NCBI GenBank assembly: GCA_016709865.1
Contig: JADJLX010000006.1
Coordinates: 248,001-312,000 of the forward strand
Length of the DNA stretch: 64,000 nt
Direction: 5' to 3'
Source of the DNA: Bacteroidales bacterium
GTDB lineage: Bacteria; Bacteroidota; Bacteroidia; Bacteroidales; VadinHA17
Of this stretch, positions 17,785-27,651 are shown in pieces (within the stretch, counting starts at the first letter, position 1; each line of letters opens with the position of its first letter). The notes below the pieces were generated by a model. It had not been told where the DNA came from, made no database searches, and saw nothing but the letters and a program-made list of their open reading frames with translations. A program made the position numbers and the translations under genes.

Positions 17785-20448
17785 ATGGATTACAATTTTC
17801 ATGAAATAGAAAAGAAGTGGCAGAAATACTGGGAGGATAACAAAACATTCAAAACTCCTGAAGATTTAACAAATCCGAATAAATGCTATATCCTCGACAT
17901 GTTCCCCTATCCTTCAGGCGCAGGATTGCATGTTGGTCATCCTGAAGGCTATACAGCTACTGATATCTTCAGCAGATATAAGAGGATGAAGGGTTTTAAC
18001 GTTCTTCATCCTATGGGATGGGATGCGTTCGGACTTCCTGCAGAACAGTATGCTATCCAGACCGGAACCCATCCGTCAATAACTACAAAAAATAATTGTG
18101 ATACTTTCAGAAGACAGATCAAAGAATTAGGTCTGAGCTACGACTGGGATAAAGAAATAAATACAACCGATCCGAAATATTTTAAATGGACCCAGTGGAT
18201 TTTCATACGTCTTTACAATACATGGTTTGATCATAGTCTGCAGAAAGGCAGGCCAATATCTGAATTACATATTCCGGAAAAAGTTAAGCAACTTGGTCAT
18301 AATGAGGTTGTTAAATACATTGATTCTCAGCGACTTGCATACTATGCCAATGCACAGGTCTGGTGGTGCCCAAGCTGCCGTATCGTGTGTGCAAACGAAG
18401 AGGTCCTGACCGATGGCTCGCATGAAAAATGCGGAAACAGGGTTGAAAAGAAAAACCTTAAACAATGGATGCTCCGTATTCAGCTATATGCAGAAAGACT
18501 GCTTAAAGGTATCGACAACCTCGACTGGCCCGAAGGCATCAAGGATATGCAGCGCAACTGGATCGGAAGATCAACAGGTGCCGAAGTTGATTTCAGCATT
18601 GCTGGTCTTGATAAAAAACTGACAGTGTTTACGACACGTCCTGATACACTCTTTGGTGCAACCTACATGGTACTTGCGCCTGAACATCCGCTTGTTGACG
18701 CCATTACCACAAATGAAAAGAAGGCTGATGTTGAAAATTACAAGAAGGCCACTTCTCTGAAATCTGACTTGGACAGAACTGACCTGGCAAAAGATAAAAC
18801 AGGTGTATTTACAGGCAGATATGCTATTAATCCTGTTAACAACAAACAGATCCCGATCTGGGTTGCTGATTATGTATTAACAGGTTATGGTACAGGAGCA
18901 ATAATGGCAGTGCCGGCACACGACACGAGAGACTTTGAATTTGCACAGAAATTCAATCTGCAGATCGCCTGCATTCAGGATCCTGCAGTAACAGACCCTG
19001 ACCAGAAGAAAAGAATCCTTGAAGGGAAAGAGTGCTGGACAGAAGATGGAAAATATATCAATTCCTCAAATGAATCAACCGGCATAAATATTAACGGACT
19101 TAATAAAGAAGCAGGAATAGCTGAAATCACTAAGTGGCTGGAAAGCAGAAACCTTGGTACCTCAAAAGTAAACTATAAACTGCGCGACTGGCTCTTCAGC
19201 AGACAGAGATACTGGGGCGAACCATTCCCTGTGATTCACTGGGAAGACGGAGAGATTTCTCTGCTCAAAGATAATGAGCTGCCTCTTGAACTGCCAAAGC
19301 TTGAAAAATATCTGCCTGGAGAATCCGGAGAATCACCTCTCTCCAATTCTGACGAATGGCTGAATGTAACTGATAAGAACGGAAGGAAAGGAAGAAGAGA
19401 GACCAACACAATGCCTCAATGGGCCGGTTCATGCTGGTACTATCTGCGCTTTATCGATCCGCTCAACGACGAACTGATCTTTGACAAGGCAAAAGAAAAA
19501 TACTGGATGCCTGTCGATCTGTATATTGGCGGCGCTGAACATGCTGTTCTCCATCTCCTTTACAGCAGATTCTGGCACAAGGTACTTTTCGATCTGGGAA
19601 TTGTATCAACCGATGAACCTTATCAGAGATTATTCAATCAGGGAATGATCCTTGCCTTTGCATATGAGACAGAGTCAGGTGCAAAAGTGTCAGGTGACCT
19701 GGTCGAAGAACGTGAAGGCAAATACTTTCATAAGGAGACTGGTTCCGAACTGAAACAGATCGTCGCCAAGATGTCGAAATCGCTCAAAAACGTTGTTAAT
19801 CCCGATGATGTCACATCAAAATACGGGGCTGACTCACTGAGACTTTATGAGATGTTTATGGGGCCTCTTGACGTCACAAAACCATGGGACGATAAAGGAG
19901 TAAAAGGTGTTTTCGGATTCCTTGGAAGAGCCTTCAGATTCCTGTCAAATCCTGAAAATATCGTTCAGGGAGAAGAAGATCCTGAAGTGTTGAAGGGCCT
20001 TCATCAACTTATTAAGAAAGCTGCCGGAGATATTGAAACACTTCGCTTTAATACAGCAATCTCTGCAATGATGATATTCCTGAATCTTGCAACGAAAAAG
20101 GGAAAAGTCACACATGAAACAGCATGCACTTTCGCGAGGGTATTATCACCCTTCGCACCTCATATGGCTGAAGAGTTGTGGCACCTCCTTGGAAACAGCA
20201 ATTCGCTTGCATACGAGCCATGGCCTGAATTCAATGAAGAGTACCTTAAAGAGGATAACTTCGAGTACCCGGTATCTTTCAACGGGAAGATGAGATTCAA
20301 CATTTTGCTTCCTGTAAGTATGTCGAAGGAAGATATCATCAAAACGGTACTGGCTGATGAGAGGGCAAAAAAATGGATCGGTGATTCTACTCCTTCTAAT
20401 ATTATTGTTGTCCCGAACAGGATTGTGAATATTGTGGTGAAGAGCTAA
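17785..20448 (+). CDS. leuS: Leucine--tRNA ligase
   Basis: This 887-residue cytoplasmic enzyme charges tRNA-Leu. The class I HIGH motif appears as HVGH within [12 protein letters not shown] near residue 50 and the KMSKS motif as [10 protein letters not shown]. Between them lie the editing (CP1) domain with [19 protein letters not shown] and a Cys-rich zinc-type insertion ([14 protein letters not shown]). The C-terminal anticodon-binding part has [14 protein letters not shown]. Length is in the usual range (about 850-930). It stands alone on the plus strand, and a heptad repeat begins 4 bases after its stop codon. Confidence 0.98.
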   Translation: MDYNFHEIEKKWQKYWEDNKTFKTPEDLTNPNKCYILDMFPYPSGAGLHVGHPEGYTATDIFSRYKRMKGFNVLHPMGWDAFGLPAEQYAIQTGTHPSITTKNNCDTFRRQIKELGLSYDWDKEINTTDPKYFKWTQWIFIRLYNTWFDHSLQKGRPISELHIPEKVKQLGHNEVVKYIDSQRLAYYANAQVWWCPSCRIVCANEEVLTDGSHEKCGNRVEKKNLKQWMLRIQLYAERLLKGIDNLDWPEGIKDMQRNWIGRSTGAEVDFSIAGLDKKLTVFTTRPDTLFGATYMVLAPEHPLVDAITTNEKKADVENYKKATSLKSDLDRTDLAKDKTGVFTGRYAINPVNNKQIPIWVADYVLTGYGTGAIMAVPAHDTRDFEFAQKFNLQIACIQDPAVTDPDQKKRILEGKECWTEDGKYINSSNESTGININGLNKEAGIAEITKWLESRNLGTSKVNYKLRDWLFSRQRYWGEPFPVIHWEDGEISLLKDNELPLELPKLEKYLPGESGESPLSNSDEWLNVTDKNGRKGRRETNTMPQWAGSCWYYLRFIDPLNDELIFDKAKEKYWMPVDLYIGGAEHAVLHLLYSRFWHKVLFDLGIVSTDEPYQRLFNQGMILAFAYETESGAKVSGDLVEEREGKYFHKETGSELKQIVAKMSKSLKNVVNPDDVTSKYGADSLRLYEMFMGPLDVTKPWDDKGVKGVFGFLGRAFRFLSNPENIVQGEEDPEVLKGLHQLIKKAAGDIETLRFNTAISAMMIFLNLATKKGKVTHETACTFARVLSPFAPHMAEELWHLLGNSNSLAYEPWPEFNEEYLKEDNFEYPVSFNGKMRFNILLPVSMSKEDIIKTVLADERAKKWIGDSTPSNIIVVPNRIVNIVVKS

Positions 20449-20451
20449 AAA

Positions 20452-20530
20452 AGACGGGAGACGGAAGACGGAAGACGGAAGTAAAACCATTTTCTTCAGT
20501 CTCCGGTCTTCGGTCTCCGGTCTTCAGACC
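20452..20530. repeat. 7-base-period tandem repeat with inverted arm
   Basis: The left arm has AGACGGG followed by three AGACGGA units in a row; the right arm has CTTCAGT, CTCCGGT, CTTCGGT, CTCCGGT and CTTCAGA. The arms are roughly inverse complements and could form a hairpin. It starts 4 bases after the leuS stop and ends 24 bases before the chosen ATG of the M23 peptidase gene. Confidence 0.85.
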
Positions 20531-20553
20531 CATTGAAAAAATATAATAAAAAA

Positions 20554-21795
20554 ATGAATTTCAGGACTTCTAAAATCATACTAAGCTTTTCACTTCTAGT
20601 TTTTTCCATTTCCTGTAACACCACTGAAAACAAGGCAATTGAAGAATTGAATGTTTCTGACACAACTACAATTAAAAAGCCAAATAATCCGGTTCTTTTA
20701 TACGGAATACCCTCCGATTCATTTAACCTGGTTACCGGACATATCAAACCCAACGGGTTTCTTTCCGGAATTCTGTTAAAATATGGTATCAGTATGTCTG
20801 AGATTGACCAGCTTGTTAAAAACTCCGGGTCGGTATTTGATGTACGTAATATCAAATCAGGGAACAACTATATTCTTTTTTGCGGCAGAGACAGCCTTGC
20901 AAAAGCAAGATACATGGTTTACGAACATGATCCCACCACAAGTTACATCTTCAGTTTTAATGATTCATTGAATATTACACCTTTCAGAAAGAAAATTTCG
21001 GGCAAGATAAAGTATGCATCAGGTACAATTGAAACCTCCCTCTGGGATGCAATGATGGCAGGCGGGCTCCACGCATCCCTTGCATCTGAGTTATCTGAGA
21101 TATTTGCCTGGACAGTAGATTTTTTCGGACTTCAGAAGGGGGATAGTTTCAAAGTTATATATGAGGAATTATATATAGATGATAAATCACTGGGAGCCGG
21201 CAGGATTTACGGTGCACAGTTCAACTGGTCAGGTAATGTTATAACTGCAATCCCTTTCATACAGGACAGTACAGAGACTTTCTTCGACATTGAAGGAAAT
21301 AGTCTCAGAAAGGCATTTCTCAAAGCTCCTCTTCAGTTTTCGAGAATAAGTTCAAGATTTTCAGCGAACAGGATGCATCCTATCCTGCGGATCCGAAGGG
21401 CACATTTCGGAGTTGATTATGCTGCACCACTCGGGACCCCGGTTCATTCAATAGGCGACGGTCGTGTCATTTCAGCTACAACAGAGAACGGATCAGGTAA
21501 AATGGTAAGGATACAGCACAACAGCGTATATGCAACTGCATACCTTCATCTGAGTCGTTTTGGGACGGGTATTACCGGAGGAGCGTTTGTCAAACAGGGT
21601 CAGATAATCGGGTATGTTGGCTCGAGCGGACTATCGACTGGTCCTCACCTTGATTTCAGGTTTTATAAAAATGGTTCCCCGGTTGATCCGCTTAAAGTTG
21701 AAGCCCCGCCGGTAGAACCTGTTTCAGAAATGAATCTTGCCCGGTTTGAAAAGAACAAACAGGTTGTTTTAAGCCTCCTCGGGACCTTTAACTAG
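20554..21795 (+). CDS. M23 family murein peptidase lipoprotein
   Basis: From the ATG at 20554 the protein has 413 residues (a TTG seven codons earlier is possible). A lipoprotein signal with box SISC puts it in the periplasm on a membrane. A middle region resembles LysM/OapA-type domains, followed by a C-terminal LytM domain that cuts peptidoglycan cross-links. The zinc motif HxxxD is present as HFGVD, but the usual HLHF is GPHLDF, with Asp replacing the second His; this may be a family variant or a weakened site. The 3' end overlaps the convergent purN gene by 27 bases. Confidence 0.9.
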   Translation: MNFRTSKIILSFSLLVFSISCNTTENKAIEELNVSDTTTIKKPNNPVLLYGIPSDSFNLVTGHIKPNGFLSGILLKYGISMSEIDQLVKNSGSVFDVRNIKSGNNYILFCGRDSLAKARYMVYEHDPTTSYIFSFNDSLNITPFRKKISGKIKYASGTIETSLWDAMMAGGLHASLASELSEIFAWTVDFFGLQKGDSFKVIYEELYIDDKSLGAGRIYGAQFNWSGNVITAIPFIQDSTETFFDIEGNSLRKAFLKAPLQFSRISSRFSANRMHPILRIRRAHFGVDYAAPLGTPVHSIGDGRVISATTENGSGKMVRIQHNSVYATAYLHLSRFGTGITGGAFVKQGQIIGYVGSSGLSTGPHLDFRFYKNGSPVDPLKVEAPPVEPVSEMNLARFEKNKQVVLSLLGTFN

Positions 21796-22371
21796 AAAAT
21801 CGGGCAGTTTCGTTACAATATCTTCAATAATCCTGGGGTAATGCAGATATTCAAGGGCATGTACCTTTTCAGCCAGTGTTTCCGGAGTTTCATCTTTCAG
21901 AATCTTACAGCGGCTCTGGAAGATAATATCCCCCTTATCGTACTGTTTATTAACATAATGAATTGTTATTCCTGATTCCTTTTCCTTACCTGCTATTACA
22001 CTCTTATGAACAATATCTCCGTACATTCCTTTTCCGCCATAAGCAGGGAGTAAGGCGGGATGTATATTTATTATACGTCCCGAGAAATGATCAATGATGT
22101 TTCCAGGTACGAGCCACAAAAATCCGGCAAGCACGATGAAGTCAATTTTATATAATGTAAGATACCGGAGGACTTTGCCTGTAACATAAAATTCTTTATG
22201 TTCGAAAAACAGTGTTCTTATGTTAAGTGCTTCAGCCCTTTTTAGAACCATTGCCTGACGCTTATTCGACAAAACAAGACTTACCTGAGCGGTATTTCTG
22301 GTCGAAAAGTATTTAATTATATTTTCTGCATTGGTTCCGGAACCTGAAGCAAAAATAGCGATATTCCTCAT
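21769..22371 (-). CDS. purN: Phosphoribosylglycinamide formyltransferase
   Basis: This 200-residue enzyme transfers a formyl group from 10-formyl-THF to GAR in purine synthesis. The start IAIFASGSGTNAENII binds the phosphate, and the catalytic block NIHPALLPAYGGKGMYG contains the expected Asn and His, followed by GITIHYVNKQYDKGDIIFQ with the conserved Asp. Size fits the family. It is monocistronic and overlaps the end of the M23 gene tail-to-tail; the upstream flank is shared with the divergent acpP. Confidence 0.96.
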   Translation of the reverse strand: MRNIAIFASGSGTNAENIIKYFSTRNTAQVSLVLSNKRQAMVLKRAEALNIRTLFFEHKEFYVTGKVLRYLTLYKIDFIVLAGFLWLVPGNIIDHFSGRIINIHPALLPAYGGKGMYGDIVHKSVIAGKEKESGITIHYVNKQYDKGDIIFQSRCKILKDETPETLAEKVHALEYLHYPRIIEDIVTKLPDFLVKGPEEA

Positions 22372-22553
22372 TATGTGATAATTAGTAGATTTGTCAACTA
22401 TCCTTAATAATTCATTAAAATAAGATTATTTTTCTAATTATCAACACATTAAACTGTACCTCAAATAAAAAAACATCAAATCTCTTGAAAAATATAGTAC
22501 AAATATATTTCTTTGCATGGTTCAAAAATTAATATTAATTAAAATTTATTATT

Positions 22554-22790
22554 ATGTCTGACATTGCCGCAAGAGTAAAGGGAATAATAGTTGACAAACT
22601 TGGAGTAGACGAATCAGAAGTAACTCCGGAAGCCAGTTTCACAAATGATTTAGGAGCAGATTCTCTGGACACTGTTGAGTTAATCATGGAGTTCGAGAAA
22701 GAATTCAATATCGGAATTCCAGACGATCAGGCAGAAACCATCGGTACAGTTGGTGATGCAATCAAGTACATTGAGGAAAATGCAAAATAG
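22554..22790 (+). CDS. acpP: Acyl carrier protein
   Basis: This 78-residue acidic protein carries growing fatty acids on a phosphopantetheine arm attached to S37 in [10 protein letters not shown]. Length and sequence are typical. It is followed 23 bases later by fabF, the usual arrangement, so the two are co-transcribed. An AT-rich 180-base region upstream separates it from the divergent purN and should contain the promoter. Confidence 0.98.
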   Translation: MSDIAARVKGIIVDKLGVDESEVTPEASFTNDLGADSLDTVELIMEFEKEFNIGIPDDQAETIGTVGDAIKYIEENAK

Positions 22791-22813
22791 TTTGCATCGT
22801 TAATAACCCATTT

Positions 22814-24061
22814 ATGAGAAGAGTTGTAGTTACAGGACTAGGAGCACTAACTCCTTTAGGTAATAATTTGCATGACTATTGGGAAGGTTTGAAGAACGGT
22901 GAAAGCGGATCAGTAATGATAACCCGCTTTGATACCGAGAAGTTCAAGACCAAGTTTGCATGTGAATTAAAAGGCTACGACTCTAAAACTTATTTTGACA
23001 GAAAAGAAGCCAACAAGCTTGATTTGTATTCTCAGTATGCTCTTGTAGCCACTGAAGAAGCATTGAAAGATTCAGGTCTTGATCTTGATTCTATTGATAA
23101 GGACAGGACAGGCGTTATATGGGCTTCAGGTATCGGGGGACTTGAAACCTTTTTTCTGGCAATCAAAGATTATGTTCTTGGGGATGGAACACCCCGGTTT
23201 AGTCCATTCTTCATCCCCAAGATGATTGGAGACATTGCCGCAGGGGCAATATCCATAAAGTATGGTTTCAGGGGACCTAACTTTGCAACTGTCTCAGCAT
23301 GTGCATCTTCTACCAATTCGATAATTGATGCCATAAACTATATCCGCTGGGGCAAAGCTGATATTTTCATTACGGGAGGCTCAGAAGCTGCTGTTAATGA
23401 ACCCGGAATAGGTGGGTTCAATGCACTTCAGGCCCTCTCAACAAATAATGAAAACTATAAGTCTGCTTCCCGGCCTTTTGATAAAACCCGCGATGGTTTT
23501 GTACTTGGAGAAGGAGCTGGAGCACTAATCGTTGAAGAGTATGAACATGCAAAAGCCAGGGGAGCTAAAATTTATGCTGAACTGGTTGGAACTGGTCTTA
23601 CAGCAGATGCATATCATATGACTGCTCCTCACCCTGAAGGACTGGGAGCAAGAAATGTGATGAAACTTGCAATTCAGGATGCAGGCCTAAAGGTTGAAGA
23701 CATTGATTACATTAATGTTCATGGAACATCCACTCCCCTGGGTGATATTTCAGAAACAAAAGCAATCGTAAATGTCTTTGGAGAGCATGCCTACAAATTG
23801 AATATCAGCTCAACCAAATCGATGACTGGTCATCTTCTTGGTGCGGCAGGTGCAATTGAAGCCATTGCTGCAATTATGTCAGTTGTTCACGACATTGTTC
23901 CTCCGACAATCAATTTCAACATTCCTGATCAGGATATTGATCAGAATCTGAACTTAACTCTCAATAAAGCTCAACACAGAAAAGTAAATTATGCCCTTAG
24001 CAACACATTTGGTTTCGGAGGACATAATGCTTCTGTTGTTGTTAAAAAAGCTGAAGCTTAG
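22814..24061 (+). CDS. fabF: 3-oxoacyl-ACP synthase II
   Basis: This 415-residue enzyme elongates acyl-ACP with malonyl-ACP. The catalytic triad is visible: C163 in SACASSTNS, H303 in HGTSTPLGD and H340 in GHLLGAAGAIEA. It sits between acpP and rnc; its TAG stop shares its last G with the GTG start of rnc, which suggests translational coupling. Confidence 0.98.
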   Translation: MRRVVVTGLGALTPLGNNLHDYWEGLKNGESGSVMITRFDTEKFKTKFACELKGYDSKTYFDRKEANKLDLYSQYALVATEEALKDSGLDLDSIDKDRTGVIWASGIGGLETFFLAIKDYVLGDGTPRFSPFFIPKMIGDIAAGAISIKYGFRGPNFATVSACASSTNSIIDAINYIRWGKADIFITGGSEAAVNEPGIGGFNALQALSTNNENYKSASRPFDKTRDGFVLGEGAGALIVEEYEHAKARGAKIYAELVGTGLTADAYHMTAPHPEGLGARNVMKLAIQDAGLKVEDIDYINVHGTSTPLGDISETKAIVNVFGEHAYKLNISSTKSMTGHLLGAAGAIEAIAAIMSVVHDIVPPTINFNIPDQDIDQNLNLTLNKAQHRKVNYALSNTFGFGGHNASVVVKKAEA

Positions 24062-24801
24062 TGTCGTTATTCCGCAAAAGAATTAATGGTACTTATTTAC
24101 TTGATAAACAGGAATTCAGTTCCCGTTTAAGGAAAATCCTTGGCTTCAGACCAGGGAACCTCAGACTGTATGAAATAGCCTTCATACACAGGTCCGCCTC
24201 ATTTACACTTCCAGATGGTAAAAAAGTCAATAATGAACGACTTGAGTACCTCGGAGATGCTGTACTTGATGCAATCCTATCAGACTTTCTTTTTGAAAAA
24301 TTTCCTGATGCAAATGAAGGCTTCCTGACAAAAATAAGATCCCGTATTGTAAACAGGGAAGTTCTTAATCAGCTGGCCATATCAATGGGAATTAATAAGA
24401 TTCTGGTAAGTAATGTCAGCTCAGCACATCCGACAAAAAATCTGTATGGCGACGCTTTCGAGGCCCTGATCGGAGTTGTCTTCATTGATAAAGGCTTTAA
24501 AAAAACCAAAAAGCTTTTCCTCAAAAACGTACTGAACAAATATCTCAACCTTACTGAAATTGTAAATACAGATACAGATTATAAAAGCCTCGTATTTGAG
24601 TGGGTACAGAAGCATAAGTCAAACCTTATCTTTACCTATAATGAAGAATATGATTTTAATCTTAAAAAATCTGTCTTTTCTACAATACTGACAATAGATA
24701 AAAAGGAGTTGGGAGAGGGTCACGGCTCATCAAAAAAAGAGGCAGAACAGGAGGCCTCATGCCAGGCATGGAAGAGGCTTAAAGATAATTGTAACGAGTA
24801 A
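24061..24801 (+). CDS. rnc: Ribonuclease III
   Basis: This 246-residue enzyme cuts double-stranded RNA in rRNA maturation and mRNA decay. The signature NERLEYLGDAVLD and the second acidic block GDAFEALIGVVFID supply the metal-binding acids. The C-terminal dsRNA-binding domain (about 170-242) has GHGSSKKEAEQEAS. The start is GTG at 24061, overlapping the fabF stop by one base; the next in-frame ATG would remove catalytic sequence. Confidence 0.97.
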   Translation: MSLFRKRINGTYLLDKQEFSSRLRKILGFRPGNLRLYEIAFIHRSASFTLPDGKKVNNERLEYLGDAVLDAILSDFLFEKFPDANEGFLTKIRSRIVNREVLNQLAISMGINKILVSNVSSAHPTKNLYGDAFEALIGVVFIDKGFKKTKKLFLKNVLNKYLNLTEIVNTDTDYKSLVFEWVQKHKSNLIFTYNEEYDFNLKKSVFSTILTIDKKELGEGHGSSKKEAEQEASCQAWKRLKDNCNE

Positions 24802-24850
24802 GATCTGGAATCCATTTTTTGTTTAACTTTATCAGTTAGGTCGTTTCCAG

Positions 24851-25291
24851 ATGAAGAAAATTCAGAAGATTACAAGGGTACAACTTAATATTGATCATGA
24901 TGAGGATACTACTCTTCTTGGATTAGTATGCGCAGAACCTGATTATAAACTGTCCCTTTTAATAAATAATAAGCTCTCAATCTCTTTAAAGAGTATAGCT
25001 CCTTTAAAGCCCGGGGAGGATGATGGCACACAACTTACTTTCAGCAGGTTTTCCTTTTCAAAAAAAGCACACGAAATATCTTATAATCTTATTTCAAACA
25101 GATCCGGCAAAATGTTTTTGCTCAATAAACTTAAAAATGTTGATTATATTTTCAGCGTTTATGATCCCGGGAAAATCCTTGATTCTGAATTGCTTACATC
25201 ACAAATGAGAGAAATTGAAACAGTAAATGCGGTTTTCTATATTGATTTACTTACCTTTAAGGACAAGAACTTACATTACCTTACTCATTAG
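24851..25291 (+). CDS. IPExxxVDY family protein
   Basis: This is a 146-residue cytoplasmic protein of unknown function, recognised by LNKLKNVDYIFSVYDPG, the local form of the IPExxxVDY motif that names a Bacteroidota-restricted family. The Ile-Pro-Glu part is diverged here. It follows rnc by 49 bases, a position the family often takes, and precedes the small membrane protein gene by 3 bases, so all belong to one transcript. Confidence 0.8.
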   Translation: MKKIQKITRVQLNIDHDEDTTLLGLVCAEPDYKLSLLINNKLSISLKSIAPLKPGEDDGTQLTFSRFSFSKKAHEISYNLISNRSGKMFLLNKLKNVDYIFSVYDPGKILDSELLTSQMREIETVNAVFYIDLLTFKDKNLHYLTH

Positions 25292-25294
25292 TCT

Positions 25295-25795
25295 ATGGAA
25301 AAGTTGTATTTCAATTTATCTGAAGAGGAGTTTACTAAAGGGAGGAAGCTTCTGTTATGGGGGTTCGCTATTTTGTTTTTTTTGGCTGGCTCATGGGTAT
25401 TGATTTCCAGCCTTCTTCTGGGGCATAAAAGCATTCCTGCAGTACTGGCAACAGCACCTTATGGTATTAGCCTTGTCGTCTCGGTTATAGCTGCTTTAGC
25501 AACAATTAAAAGAAAAGATCTTTTTTTTCTTATCGACGACGACAAAATTGAGTTCAGATATGGTCTTCTAAATCCAAAAAAACACTCCTTCATTTGGGCA
25601 GATGTAAAAGAACTGGTAATGCCTCATAAACAAAAAAAGGCACAACTATTCTTTAAGGATGGTACTTCCTTTATAATCGATCTGACATATCTCCAGGGGA
25701 AAAAGGCGGGAATCATAAGAAAACACATCTATCATGCTGCAAGGGAGAAAAACCTTAATGTTACCAAGGTTCCAAATCTATCTAAAACAAAGTAA
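25295..25795 (+). CDS. Small membrane protein, unknown function
   Basis: This 166-residue protein has two hydrophobic helices (about 20-45 and 55-72) followed by a basic, beta-rich cytoplasmic tail with FFKDGTSFIIDLTYL, which resembles bacterial PH-like domains but is not clearly assignable. It is the last gene of the acpP-fabF-rnc transcript, 3 bases after the IPExxxVDY gene, and is followed by a strong terminator at 25819. Confidence 0.75.
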   Translation: MEKLYFNLSEEEFTKGRKLLLWGFAILFFLAGSWVLISSLLLGHKSIPAVLATAPYGISLVVSVIAALATIKRKDLFFLIDDDKIEFRYGLLNPKKHSFIWADVKELVMPHKQKKAQLFFKDGTSFIIDLTYLQGKKAGIIRKHIYHAAREKNLNVTKVPNLSKTK

Positions 25796-25818
25796 ACACA
25801 GCATAGGTAAAAAAAGAA

Positions 25819-25847
25819 GAGGCTGACGATTGTCAGCCTCACTTTTT
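25819..25847 (+). terminator. Rho-independent terminator of the acpP-rnc transcript
   Basis: A perfect 9-base stem GAGGCTGAC/GTCAGCCTC with a 4-base loop is followed by ACTTTTTT. It lies 24 bases after the stop at 25795. Confidence 0.9.
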
Positions 25848-25873
25848 TGATAACCCTAAAACTAACCTAACCT

Positions 25874-25933
25874 ATGAAAAAAACCTCTATATCCTGTGTT
25901 TCAAATATCGTGCCAATTCCTGTACAAATATAA
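25874..25933 (+). CDS. Possible 19-residue leader peptide
   Basis: A short frame MKKTSISCVSNIVPIPVQI starts with ATG after an AACCTAACCT stretch and ends in TAA. It sits alone between the terminator at 25819 and the histidine kinase gene at 26095. There is no homology evidence; it may be chance, or the region may be a small RNA or leader. The rest of 25848-26094 is AT-rich with no other visible gene. Confidence 0.2.
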   Translation: MKKTSISCVSNIVPIPVQI

Positions 25934-26079
25934 GACCTGTTTTCCGATTAAAAAAACCCTGCAGCGTATATAGCTGAATATTAACATATATTTAATGATA
26001 TGTTAAACTATTTAAAGAGTTCGGAGTACCTACCTTAGTTAAAGAAAGTTAAAGAAGCGCTATTTAATATATATACAAG

Positions 26080-26087
26080 TACTTTTG
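26080..26087 (+). promoter_or_regulatory. Putative -7 element (TACTTTTG) for the two-component operon
   Basis: TACTTTTG matches TAnnTTTG exactly and ends only 7 bases before the kinase ATG at 26095. If used, transcription would start at or near the ATG, giving a nearly leaderless mRNA. No clear TTTG is visible about 20 bases upstream. Confidence 0.35.
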
Positions 26088-26094
26088 CAATTGT

Positions 26095-27651
26095 ATGAAG
26101 CGGAGAACCATTGTATTACTTGCAATATTCTTTTTTCTGGCGTTATCCGGATTAATACTTATTCAGTTGTACTGGATACGAAATGCAATTGCCATTACTG
26201 ACCGTCAGTTCGCTTATCAGGCAAATAAGGCACTTGAATCTGTTGTTCTTGATCTGGAAGAGAAGGAATTAATAAGAAATATCGTAGAAGATATAGATCC
26301 GGCCTCAACAGATTCTATAACTGTTAAAGTACCTGCCGGATCACCTCTTGCCAGAAAGCTCCAGGGATATCAGCCAAACGCTGAACTCCTGGCCATGTAC
26401 GGGCTTAACGATCCGGACAAACCAGTTGCAGTAACTTCTTCCGGACATAAAATTTTTATTTCTTCGGAATACAGCTCCCCATTTACTTCAATTGAATCGG
26501 CTGAGCCATCGCCTCAGATAACGAATTCGGAGATAACCGGAAGAGTAAGCAACAAAATAGTATTCCTTGAAAATATAATGGAGAAAATTCTTCGTACAAC
26601 ACCTGATATAAGAGAAAGAGTTGATCCTGAAAGCATTAATCAGCAACTGCGTACTGCCCTTAACAATGTGGGAATATATCTCGATTATGAGTTTGCAATT
26701 CGCTCCGGACGATATGGGAATATCTGGAGTACACCTGGATTTACTGACAAACCCGGTACCAACAAATTCATTATTCAGCTATTTCCCAATGATCCTGTTC
26801 CCAGTCAGAACCAGATAGTCCTATATTGCCTTCAGGAACAACATTATAAATTTGAAAAGATCGGAAGTCTTGGTTTTATGTCGCTTCTTTTCACAACATT
26901 CCTGCTGCTTCTATCTGCCGGAACATTTGTAGTTATTTTCAGGCAGAAAAAGATGTCAGAGATAAGAAATGATTTCATCAACAACATGACTCATGAACTT
27001 AAAACTCCGATTTCGACAATCTCCCTGGCATCCCAGATGATGGCAGATACATCAATCCCGGATAAGGATAAAAATATTGCGAGTCTTGCAAAGGTCATCT
27101 CTGACGAGAGTATGAGATTAAAATTTCAGGTAGAGAAAGTGCTTCAGATGGCGATTTTTGAAAAAATGAAGATGAAGCTTAACCTGGTTGAATCTGATGT
27201 TCATACAACAATCGATAAAGCAATTGAAAATTTTACTCTTCAGATAAATAACCGGAACGGACAGATAACGAAAGATTATCAGGCTGTTGTTTCACTTGCA
27301 TTAACAGATGAGATTCATTTTCTAAATGCTGTTTCCAACCTCATTGACAACTCAATTAAATATTCAAAGGATAAACCCGAGATTACTATCTCAACAAGAA
27401 ATAATAAAAAAGGGCTACTGATAATATTTGAAGATAAAGGCATTGGGATCAGCAAAGAGAACCAGAAAAGAATCTTCGATAAGTTTTATCGCGTCCCGTC
27501 GGGAAACGTTCATAATGTTAAAGGTTTTGGTCTGGGATTAAGTTACGTTAAGAAGATAATTGAAGAACATGACGGAACTATTAAAGTTGATAGTCAGTTA
27601 AATAAAGGCACAAAATTCACTATTTTTGTTCCACAAAACTTCCTGAAATGA
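26095..27651 (+). CDS. Sensor histidine kinase (RprX-like)
   Basis: This 518-residue inner-membrane kinase has a first helix (about 5-27), a periplasmic sensor region (about 30-255), a second helix (about 262-283), HisKA with H300 in MTHELKTPIS, and a HATPase with N (NLIDNSIKYS), G1 (DKGIGI) and G2 (GFGLGLSYVKK) boxes. Architecture and pairing resemble RprX of Bacteroides. Its stop overlaps the start of the response regulator by 4 bases. Confidence 0.93.
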   Translation: MKRRTIVLLAIFFFLALSGLILIQLYWIRNAIAITDRQFAYQANKALESVVLDLEEKELIRNIVEDIDPASTDSITVKVPAGSPLARKLQGYQPNAELLAMYGLNDPDKPVAVTSSGHKIFISSEYSSPFTSIESAEPSPQITNSEITGRVSNKIVFLENIMEKILRTTPDIRERVDPESINQQLRTALNNVGIYLDYEFAIRSGRYGNIWSTPGFTDKPGTNKFIIQLFPNDPVPSQNQIVLYCLQEQHYKFEKIGSLGFMSLLFTTFLLLLSAGTFVVIFRQKKMSEIRNDFINNMTHELKTPISTISLASQMMADTSIPDKDKNIASLAKVISDESMRLKFQVEKVLQMAIFEKMKMKLNLVESDVHTTIDKAIENFTLQINNRNGQITKDYQAVVSLALTDEIHFLNAVSNLIDNSIKYSKDKPEITISTRNNKKGLLIIFEDKGIGISKENQKRIFDKFYRVPSGNVHNVKGFGLGLSYVKKIIEEHDGTIKVDSQLNKGTKFTIFVPQNFLK

